Shown: piece after piece, positions 1 to 4,579 of the stretch
Layout of the letters: every line of letters begins with the position of its first letter
Position numbering within the stretch: position 1 is the first letter of the stretch
Virus record (IMG/VR): IMGVR_UViG_3300037502_002221
Location: 1-20,295 of that record
Length of the DNA stretch: 20,295 nt
Reading direction: 5' to 3' (one strand)
Origin: a virus
Notes under the pieces: model-generated
Seen by the model: only the letters and a program-made list of their open reading frames with translations
Told to the model about the DNA's origin: nothing
Databases searched by the model: none
Translations under genes and position numbers: made by a program

Positions 1-1211
1 TTCGACTTCCAACTGAAATTCACGCCCCGAACGACCTTATACCGCTGCTCTTTTAGGCGGTCAAGGATGCCGTACCCGAGGCCACCTTCGTCTAAGACCA
101 CCAGCGCCGGTTGAAACTCTTCGATGGCATCAATGACGCGACCAACCGTTGCCATCGTGTCTTCACCTTGGTAACGACGGATTGCCACCAGGTCGCGCCC
201 TTGTCGGACCACGATGACGGTGGAGTCGGCGCCGCTTCGCGCTGGATCGACTCCGACAACGCGTGGCGCAAGCTCGTCCTTGTAACGCCCTCGGGCAGCG
301 GCTGTATCAACCAAGGATGGCGCAATGAACTGGTCGTCCCCGTCGGAGGGGAACTGTCCGTAGACTTCGATTTTGGCTTGCGAGGACTCCGCGCCATATT
401 CGGCGATGATTTGCTCGTAGACGGCTTTGTCCGTGTCTTCGACTTCGCGGGCGTCGATGTTCTGCGTGGCCCAGAAGTTTCTTTTCGCATGGAATGCCTC
501 AAAGAAGTAGCCTTCGTTACGTCGCGGGTTACTGAACGCGCACCAGAATCGGTTTGGCGTGTTTTCGGTAAAGAAGCCCGCCGTGACCGACCAGATGGCA
601 TCCGGTATACCAGAGGCTTCATCGAATATCACCATCACGCCGTCGTGATTGTGTACGCCAGCGTAGGAGTCGGGGTTTTCTTCCGACCAGAGCCGGCCTT
701 CGACCGCCCAGTAACGGGTGCCTTTTTTAAGGTCGCGCTCAACAAGTTCAGCGAGCCATTTAGCGGGCATCACGCGGGTCGCCGACAACTCAAACCAATG
801 GCTGTTAATCAGCAGCGCCGCCCACTTGGTGATTTCGGCCCAAGTGACCGAGCGCAACTGCGCTTCGGAGTTCGCCGACACAATCGTCGTAGAACCGATC
901 CGCGTCGATAGCATCCAGAGGATCAGCCACGAGACGAGCGCGGACTTACCGATACCGCGCCCCGAAGCAGTCGCCATCCGCAGTACGTCATACGACGTAG
1001 CGTCTTTGTTCTTGGCGATATGGTCACGCACCTTGCGCAGCACTTCACGCTGCCACTTACGCGGGCCTTGGAAGTGTTCGAGCGGGGTGTTCTTCTGCCG
1101 CCACGGAAACACGAATAGCACGAAGGCTTCTGGGTCGTCCTTGATCGCAGGCGACCACAGTTTCGCCATCAGCGCCTGTTCGTCTTCGGGGCTATAGATC
1201 GGCAGTTGCAT
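1..1211 (-). CDS. terL: Terminase large subunit, TerL (partial, C-terminus beyond left edge)
   Basis: The packaging motor ATPase/nuclease that pumps phage DNA into the prohead. I translated 403 codons from the ATG at 1211; the frame stays open to the window edge. Visible motifs: a Walker A-like SGRGIGKS at residues 83-90, Walker B VMVIFDEA at 192-199 (catalytic Glu198), a coupling-motif-like SNPR at 227-230, and the start of the RNase H-like nuclease domain, VVGVDPARSGADS at about 318-330 (Asp322) and VVLDEGG at 371-377 (Asp374). Full-length relatives are usually about 450-550 residues, so the last part of the nuclease domain is missing here. The start overlaps the end of the upstream small-subunit-like gene by 20 bases, suggesting translational coupling. 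No strong Shine-Dalgarno is seen. Several open frames on the opposite strand are shadows of this gene. Confidence 0.96.
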   Translation of the reverse strand, partial: MQLPIYSPEDEQALMAKLWSPAIKDDPEAFVLFVFPWRQKNTPLEHFQGPRKWQREVLRKVRDHIAKNKDATSYDVLRMATASGRGIGKSALVSWLILWMLSTRIGSTTIVSANSEAQLRSVTWAEITKWAALLINSHWFELSATRVMPAKWLAELVERDLKKGTRYWAVEGRLWSEENPDSYAGVHNHDGVMVIFDEASGIPDAIWSVTAGFFTENTPNRFWCAFSNPRRNEGYFFEAFHAKRNFWATQNIDAREVEDTDKAVYEQIIAEYGAESSQAKIEVYGQFPSDGDDQFIAPSLVDTAAARGRYKDELAPRVVGVDPARSGADSTVIVVRQGRDLVAIRRYQGEDTMATVGRVIDAIEEFQPALVVLDEGGLGYGILDRLKEQRYKVVRGVNFSWKS

Positions 1212-1650
1212 GCGTGTCCACTTCTATATGCGGGATTAATGAAGGCGATGGACTTGGCAATATTCGGCCATTAAGCACGCGCGATTCCGCCTCTTGCAAC
1301 GCGGCAGTGATACTGATGCGTTGCTGTACGTCGATCTGCACTTGTTGCTTCGCCACCCAGCCGTGCACGTGAGTAAGAAGCGCCAGCGCCGCCTTAGCGT
1401 CGCCGCCCCGCGCTGCATCACGTAACTGCCCTGCGGCTTCCGCTTCGCCATCGGCGCGTCCCTTCTCTTCGGCCATTTGGGCTATTGGGTCAAGCTGCGT
1501 GAGTCGCCGGTACTCCACCGGCAACAAGCCCGCAGCCAGGGCCATCGAGTCGCCGCGCAACCCCAGGCGCGCCGCATCGTAAATGGCTTGTAGGGTTTTC
1601 TCAGTGGCTTTGATCTCGCGGGGCGAGAACGGCAAGGACTGAAAGCTCAT
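1192..1650 (-). CDS. Terminase small subunit-like protein
   Basis: A 152-residue protein directly upstream of and overlapping terL by 20 bases, the usual place for the DNA-recognition (small) terminase subunit. The N-terminal half is helical and contains a plausible helix-turn-helix region around residues 25-55 (LGLRGDSMALAAGLLPVEYR, then LTQLDPIAQ). A Glu/Ala-rich stretch at 60-95 could form the oligomerisation helices. The tail is proline- and acid-rich. The function is inferred mainly from position and length, since no decisive motif is visible. The ATG at 1650 has no recognisable Shine-Dalgarno (upstream minus-strand sequence CTCGCAAGCC), which is unusual beside the good sites elsewhere in the window. 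It is the first gene after the repeat-dense region at 1651-2286 and must be transcribed from a minus-strand promoter there. Confidence 0.7.
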   Translation of the reverse strand: MSFQSLPFSPREIKATEKTLQAIYDAARLGLRGDSMALAAGLLPVEYRRLTQLDPIAQMAEEKGRADGEAEAAGQLRDAARGGDAKAALALLTHVHGWVAKQQVQIDVQQRISITAALQEAESRVLNGRILPSPSPSLIPHIEVDTHATADL

Positions 1651-1664
1651 GGCTTGCGAGATTA

Positions 1665-1681
1665 CATGGGGCTTGGGGCTT
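1665..1681 (+). repeat. Left arm of 17-bp inverted repeat (CATGGGGCTTGGGGCTT)
   Basis: Exact reverse complement of 2112-2128. A direct near-copy (one mismatch over 18 bases) lies at 1951-1968. Each arm is itself a tandem of GGGGCTT. The two arms bracket the iteron array with 430 bases between them. Confidence 0.85.
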
Positions 1682-1825
1682 TTTGCAAAAAATTAAAAAT
1701 TTCTTGTGACCCCTACCGTAACTGTAATCGGGGGTCGCTCGGCCCTGTACCCCCACCCCCCCCCACCCCCAAGCCATCAGCCGAAAGCCCCGAGCCCCGA
1801 GCCCCCAGCTATCAGCCGGCGGGCT

Positions 1826-1982
1826 TGGGTCAGTTGGGTCATGGCTGGGTCATGACCCAAGTGACCCATGCCATGCAGCCATGCGGCCATGGGTCATTTG
1901 GGTCATGGCTGGGTCATGACCCAATTGACCCAAAAGCATGGGGCATGGGCCATGGGGCTGGGGGCTTTGGGTCATTGGGTCA
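1826..1982. repeat. TGGGTCA iteron array with two 14-bp palindromes
   Basis: TGGGTCA starts at 1826, 1835, 1846, 1890, 1899, 1910, 1968 and 1976; its complement TGACCCA starts at 1853, 1862, 1917 and 1926 (a thirteenth copy is at 2191). Copies 1846/1853 and 1910/1917 abut to form TGGGTCATGACCCA. Start-to-start distances of 9, 11, 7 and 9 occur twice, 64 bases apart, because the whole block is duplicated (1834-1868 versus 1898-1932, one mismatch in 35). Related TGACCTA copies lie at 2093 and 2102, and TAGGTCA at 2147. Spacing near one helical turn suggests co-operative protein binding. Confidence 0.85.
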
Positions 1983-2021
1983 TCTGGACAGCCTAATTTC
2001 AGTCGGTGGGCTGCAATCGTG

Positions 2022-2086
2022 CGCGCACGTGCGCGGCGTGACGGGTGTTATATAGTAACATATATTTTTGATTTTTAAGATAGAAA
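2022..2086. other. GC palindrome followed by AT-rich stretch (possible duplex-unwinding element)
   Basis: CGCGCACGTGCGCG at 2022-2035 is a perfect 14-bp palindrome. About ten bases later the sequence switches to a 40-base AT-rich segment starting with the inverted repeat TGTTA-TATAG-TAACA (2046-2060) and continuing with runs of T. The contrast with the very GC-rich flanks is strong. On the minus strand TGTTACTAT (2060-2052) resembles an extended -10 element that could serve the terminase genes, but no good -35 box accompanies it. Confidence 0.45.
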
Positions 2087-2111
2087 CCACCATGACCTAA
2101 TTGACCTAAAC

Positions 2112-2128
2112 AAGCCCCAAGCCCCATG
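2112..2128 (-). repeat. Right arm of 17-bp inverted repeat (AAGCCCCAAGCCCCATG)
   Basis: Exact reverse complement of 1665-1681. Flanking bases do not extend the match on either side. It lies between the AT-rich stretch and the clamp promoter. Confidence 0.85.
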
Positions 2129-2170
2129 CTTTCCAGCCCCGCGCACTAGGTCACATTCGCCAATCTCCGC

Positions 2171-2199
2171 GACCCAACGCGACCCAACCATGACCCAAC
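2171..2199 (+). promoter_or_regulatory. Three direct repeats GACCCAAC upstream of the clamp promoter
   Basis: GACCCAAC occurs at 2171-2178, 2181-2188 and 2192-2199, spacings 10 and 11 bases, that is on one face of the helix. The last copy ends 20 bases before the -35 box at 2220. This is a typical position for an activator or a co-operative operator. The repeats share the GACCCA core of the iteron array, so the same protein may bind both. Confidence 0.55.
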
Positions 2200-2219
2200 G
2201 ACAATCTGACAAATAATGT

Positions 2220-2248
2220 TTGACAAGTAGCGCGACGCGTGCGATGAT
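2220..2248 (+). promoter_or_regulatory. Sigma70-type promoter of the clamp operon
   Basis: TTGACA (2220-2225), a 17-base spacer, then GATGAT (2243-2248, four of six consensus positions). Transcription would start near 2255, giving a leader of about 30 bases before the ATG at 2287 with its own ribosome site. TGACAA is repeated at 2207-2212, fifteen bases upstream of the -35 copy. Confidence 0.65.
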
Positions 2249-2286
2249 AGCCCCGTCGAATAACTAAACACTTGGAGCAAACAGTT

Positions 2287-2442
2287 ATGCAAAGCAAACC
2301 TAATCGCGTGCTCGATGCCATCATCATCACGAGCGTCGGCGTGCTCTGCGCCGCTTTTGTGCTCGATCACTTGCCCCTCGGCATTGGCGCCGCGCTGATT
2401 GGCGGCGCGGCCGTGATTCTCGACGACATAACCCGCAATTAA
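2287..2442 (+). CDS. 51-residue membrane peptide
   Basis: First gene of the plus-strand operon, encoding 51 residues starting MQSKPNRVLDAIIITSVG. It has two hydrophobic segments, about residues 12-26 (IIITSVGVLCAAFVL) and 31-45 (LGIGAALIGGAAVIL), separated by DHLP, so it is probably a two-pass inner-membrane hairpin with both ends in the cytoplasm. A TTGGAGC ribosome site lies ahead of the ATG, and the gene ends with TAA only 16 bases before the clamp gene. I do not recognise the family. Such early phage membrane peptides can act in host takeover or superinfection exclusion, but nothing in the sequence proves that. The clean start, ribosome site, promoter and operon position support a real gene despite its size. 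Confidence 0.65.
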   Translation: MQSKPNRVLDAIIITSVGVLCAAFVLDHLPLGIGAALIGGAAVILDDITRN

Positions 2443-2458
2443 CTTGGAGTAGACGACA

Positions 2459-3175
2459 ATGAACTACACTCTCACGGTATCTCTCTCGACCCTGCGCGCT
2501 GCGCGCACGCATTCCGCCAACGGCGATATCCGTTACTATTTAAACGGCGTTTATCTCGACACTAAAACTGGCAAAGTCATCGCCACCGACGGCCATCGCA
2601 TGCTCTGCGCGACGGCGCGCGGCGTAAAGCGCGACGCGGCGCCGGTGGTGGTGCCCAATGAACTGATCGACGCCGCGCTGAAGCAATTCGGCGGCGAGTA
2701 CGCGCGCGGCAAAGCGCTGGGCGCTTGCGACGTGTCCATCACAATCGACGGCCGCGCGGTGACAATCGCCACGCCGACGGGTCAAGTGTCCGGGCTCACA
2801 ATTGACGGCGTATTCCCAGACTGGCGCCGCGTAGTGCCGCTGGGTGAGCCCGCCGTGCTCGATGGCGCGCCGGCGGTGCTCAATTCCGACTACGTAACCG
2901 ACGCGTGCGCGGCGTTCGCCATCGCGCGCAATATCCCAAAAGCAAAAAGCGGTATTCACGCGGTGCGCGTGCTCCAGCGCGGGAATGACTCGGCGATTGT
3001 GTGCGACACCGACCCGGATATGGTGGTCATCATCATGCCGCTGCGCGATCGCATGGCTAATGATGCGCCGCTGGCCGCATGCGCGATGGCGCATGTCGAC
3101 GCTATACCCTACAGCGACGAAACAGCCGAGCGCGTCGCGCTGGAAGCGGCCGCAGCGGTATCAAGCGCCGCTTGA
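2459..3175 (+). CDS. DNA polymerase sliding clamp (beta subunit)-like protein, shortened
   Basis: A 238-residue homologue of the bacterial DNA polymerase III beta clamp. The clearest matches are DIRYYLNGVYLD at 23-34 followed by ATDGHRM at 42-48, the hallmark of clamp domain 2; VVVPNELIDAALKQF at 63-77; GVFPDWRRVVP at 117-127 (FPDYRRVLP in E. coli, end of domain 2); and MVVIIMPLRD at 188-197, matching the clamp C-terminus (VVMPMRL). Domain 1 is absent. Between the FPDWRR and MPLR motifs there are only about 75 residues, against about 120 in E. coli, and the preserved part (LNSDYVTDACAAF, 141-153) resembles the second half of domain 3. A 40-residue Ala-rich tail follows. It could be a compact processivity clamp for the phage polymerase or a decoy for host clamp partners. 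A GGAG site precedes the ATG. Confidence 0.82.
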   Translation: MNYTLTVSLSTLRAARTHSANGDIRYYLNGVYLDTKTGKVIATDGHRMLCATARGVKRDAAPVVVPNELIDAALKQFGGEYARGKALGACDVSITIDGRAVTIATPTGQVSGLTIDGVFPDWRRVVPLGEPAVLDGAPAVLNSDYVTDACAAFAIARNIPKAKSGIHAVRVLQRGNDSAIVCDTDPDMVVIIMPLRDRMANDAPLAACAMAHVDAIPYSDETAERVALEAAAAVSSAA

Positions 3176-3189
3176 CCTTTGCTCCACTC

Positions 3190-3215
3190 GGGCGCCGCCC
3201 ATGGGCGCCCATTTT
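3190..3215 (+). terminator. GC hairpin with short T tract after the clamp gene
   Basis: GGGCGCC (3190-3196), a 7-base loop and GGCGCCC (3204-3210), followed by ATTTT. The stem is strong but the T tract is only four bases, so it is probably a partial (attenuating) terminator or an mRNA 3'-end stabiliser between the clamp gene and the small genes. Confidence 0.5.
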
Positions 3216-3237
3216 CTAACCTAAAGGACAATCAACC

Positions 3238-3525
3238 ATGCAAGCAATTAGAACTCGCTATTACGGCCCCACCAATACTCGCGGCTCACGCATTACTGCA
3301 AAGTGCGAAGCCGGCACGCTATCGCTGCCCTATAACTACGCTTTGAGCATCTGGCAGAACCACGCCACGGTCGCTGCGCAACTGCTCGAACGCTTGGGCT
3401 GGGGCAAGCCCTACGCGGGCGGCGAGTTTGGGCACGATTACTATTGGACCGCTGTAATCATTAATGAAGCGTGGAACGACACACTTGCCCGTGATTATTC
3501 CCAGCCCCGAAAGGTGGCCGCGTGA
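3238..3525 (+). CDS. Conserved phage protein of unknown function (95 aa)
   Basis: A 95-residue protein beginning MQAIRTRYYGPTNTRGSR. The opening, in which a basic/aromatic strand is followed by GPTNTRGSRI and then AKCEAG, is characteristic of a small family I have seen in many phages and plasmids of proteobacteria, with no assigned role. The middle (residues 36-57) looks helical, WQNHATVAAQLLERLGWGKP, and the second half contains GGEFGHDYYWTAVII, probably a beta strand. A good AAAGGA ribosome site sits ten or so bases before the ATG. Its stop codon overlaps the next start by four bases (GTGA), so the following gene is coupled to it. No membrane segment or catalytic motif is visible. Confidence 0.8.
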   Translation: MQAIRTRYYGPTNTRGSRITAKCEAGTLSLPYNYALSIWQNHATVAAQLLERLGWGKPYAGGEFGHDYYWTAVIINEAWNDTLARDYSQPRKVAA

Positions 3526-3737
3526 GCGCGCCACGCTGGGAGGTGCTGACCCGTATCGGCAACCATTGGGAAAATGTCTGGGAGATTGATGAACAGCCCG
3601 AGTTTTTTGGCAGCTATGACGACGCGTGCATAGCGTTAAATGAGCACCTAGCCGAATGCGAGGGGGCGGTACGCGCCGGGCACCTTGACAGCGCTCCCGA
3701 CGTTAGCGAGTTCCGCGTAGTCGAGGTGCCGCGATGA
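3522..3737 (+). CDS. Small acidic protein of unknown function (71 aa)
   Basis: Starts at a GTG that overlaps the TGA of the preceding gene and is preceded by AAAGGTGG, which decides the start. The 71-residue product (MSAPRWEVLTRIGNHWENVW...) is acidic and rich in aromatic residues near the N-terminus, with predicted order beta (WEVLTRI), beta (WENVWEI), helix (SYDDACIALNEHLAECEGAVRAG) and beta (EFRVVEV). This could be a compact alpha-beta fold. I do not recognise a named family. Its stop overlaps the next ATG (ATGA). It probably works in the cytoplasm early in infection, judging by its promoter and position. Confidence 0.7.
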   Translation: MSAPRWEVLTRIGNHWENVWEIDEQPEFFGSYDDACIALNEHLAECEGAVRAGHLDSAPDVSEFRVVEVPR

Positions 3738-3928
3738 GCGCCGCGACTCAGCCCCAAAGCCCGCAGGAAGCGCTCGCGCTCGCGCTCTGGCTGGCGCTGA
3801 CAGCCCCCAGCCCCGAGCGTGAAGCGCTCGCCGTCGAGCTCGCCGAGCAACTATCGGCGGGCTTGACAGCCGGCGACATGCGCGCCGCAAAGCGCGCCGC
3901 GCTGCGGCGCTGGCGGGGGCAGCTATGA
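3734..3928 (+). CDS. Small Ala/Leu-rich protein (64 aa)
   Basis: A 64-residue protein in the stop-start-overlapping chain (ATGA at both ends). It is about half Ala and Leu, with one long amphipathic helix predicted from residue 10 to 45 (EALALALWLALTAPSPEREA, then LAVELAEQLSAGL) and a basic C-terminus, AAKRAALRRWRGQL, that could contact nucleic acid or membrane phospholipid. Family unknown. Base composition is extremely GC-rich, so a fortuitous frame is possible, but the exact four-base overlaps with genes on both sides argue for real translation. Confidence 0.55.
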   Translation: MSAATQPQSPQEALALALWLALTAPSPEREALAVELAEQLSAGLTAGDMRAAKRAALRRWRGQL

Positions 3929-4122
3929 CCCGCGCCAACAGCCGGCCGCCGTGCCGGGGCTGCGACGGGTCGGGCTACGCGTGCGCCGAGATCGACGACG
4001 ACGGGCGCGCCGTCGACTGCCCGCGCTGCATGGGCGCGGGCGTCGACCCGTTTCTAGACTTGCTGCGCTCGCTGTTACTCAGCCCCGAGCAAATAGCCGA
4101 ACGGCGGGGGCGCTCACCATGA
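3925..4122 (+). CDS. Small DnaJ-type zinc-finger protein (65 aa)
   Basis: A 65-residue protein carrying two CxxCxGxG repeats, CRGCDGSG at residues 10-17 and CPRCMGAG at 32-39, the pair that forms a zinc site in the central domain of DnaJ and in several small phage proteins. The loop between them is acidic (EIDDDGRAVD). The C-terminal 25 residues form a probable helix (FLDLLRSLLLSPEQIAERRG). There is no J domain, so it is not a chaperone itself. It may bind a protein partner or DNA. Starts and stops overlap the neighbouring genes by four bases (ATGA). Confidence 0.65.
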   Translation: MTRANSRPPCRGCDGSGYACAEIDDDGRAVDCPRCMGAGVDPFLDLLRSLLLSPEQIAERRGRSP

Positions 4123-4241
4123 GCGCCCTGCGGCGCTGGGCTGCGGGCTGGCGCGCCGACGTGTGGCGCCACTGGGCGCACGTACCAGCGCCGAACTGGG
4201 CGTGCAGCCGGCGCAAGCACCCCCTCTCCGTTTATTGGTGA
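4119..4241 (+). CDS. 40-residue Trp-rich basic peptide
   Basis: MSALRRWAAGWRADVWRHWA then HVPAPNWACSRRKHPLSVYW: 40 residues with six tryptophans and many Arg/His, suggestive of an interfacial membrane or nucleic-acid binding peptide. The ATG overlaps the stop of the zinc-finger gene (ATGA). The same frame is open further upstream, but those codons lie inside the preceding gene and the coupled ATG is the natural start. Family unknown. Confidence 0.45.
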   Translation: MSALRRWAAGWRADVWRHWAHVPAPNWACSRRKHPLSVYW

Positions 4242-4244
4242 CGC

Positions 4245-4514
4245 ATGCCATACCTAACCGATGATGAACAGCGCAAGCTTTGGGAGCCCGAGGACACGCC
4301 CTGCGGGCCCGCCGCGCGCGCATGGGAGCCGCCCGAGATACGCGCCGCGCGCTATGAAAAAGCGCTGCGGGGCATACTGGCATGTGCCAGCCCCGAGCCC
4401 GTAGTCTGGATGCTGCAAAGCGTCGCGGCGACAGCGCTCGGATACGACGCGCTCGCCGACGACCTACTGCGGCGCGTTATGGCGCGGAGTAATGCGCCCG
4501 AGGGGGCGTCATGA
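4245..4514 (+). CDS. Protein of unknown function (89 aa)
   Basis: Begins three bases after the previous stop and encodes 89 residues starting MPYLTDDEQRKLWEPEDTPC. The second half is helical (ARYEKALRGILACASPEPVV, WMLQSVAATALGYDALADDLLRRVMAR). No known motif, no membrane segment; three cysteines but no zinc-site spacing. It ends in an ATGA overlap with the last small gene. The function is probably accessory, as for the rest of the chain. Confidence 0.6.
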   Translation: MPYLTDDEQRKLWEPEDTPCGPAARAWEPPEIRAARYEKALRGILACASPEPVVWMLQSVAATALGYDALADDLLRRVMARSNAPEGAS

Positions 4515-4579
4515 CCTGGGCGCTCATTTGTACTTGTATCGCTATACTGTTATCGATCATTTTTGACGATCGCGAGTGA
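4511..4579 (+). CDS. 22-residue hydrophobic peptide, last of the plus-strand chain
   Basis: MTWALICTCIAILLSIIFDDRE: a single hydrophobic segment followed by an acidic end, starting in an ATGA overlap with the preceding gene. Its last 30 bases overlap the 3' end of the convergent primase-helicase gene. It may be a real membrane micropeptide or a chance frame; the coupled start is the only support. Confidence 0.35.
   Translation: MTWALICTCIAILLSIIFDDRE

Larger units (their letters stand above)
1651..2286. other. Repeat-dense noncoding region: candidate replication origin / divergent control region
   Basis: No convincing gene lies in these 636 bases between the divergent terminase and clamp operons. 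Seen directly: eight TGGGTCA and five TGACCCA heptamers plus near-variants; two copies of a 35-bp block (1834-1868 and 1898-1932) differing at one base, each holding the palindrome TGGGTCATGACCCA; a 17-bp inverted repeat at 1665-1681 and 2112-2128; G/C tracts able to form quadruplexes; a 14-bp GC palindrome; an AT-rich stretch at about 2046-2086; and a sigma70-type promoter at 2220-2248. Iterons beside an AT-rich segment are the classic architecture of iteron-type origins, but partition sites and multi-site operators can look similar. The open frame at 1654-2055 is rejected as a gene. Confidence 0.6.

Noticed and set aside
92-1197. Open frames at 111-911 and 718-1197 (plus) and 92-622 (minus)
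   Set aside because: They lie in other frames of the terminase large subunit gene, whose translation shows full ATPase and nuclease motifs across 1-1211.
1654-2055. 133-residue plus-strand open frame
   Set aside because: Covers the iteron and G-tract region; the product is a low-complexity translation of repeats (for example repeated GHGSFGSW), with no ribosome site and no protein-like pattern.
1651-2286. CRISPR array
   Set aside because: The repeats are 7 bp, appear in both orientations and are spaced at 7-11 bases; there are no unique spacers of constant length.
2146-2370. 74-residue minus-strand frame
   Set aside because: Antisense to the clamp-operon promoter and first gene; no ribosome site and no recognisable protein pattern.
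3862-3890. TTGACA at about 3864 (and another near 3684) as internal promoters of the small-gene chain
   Set aside because: No acceptable -10 box at 16-18 bases downstream; both lie in coding sequence.
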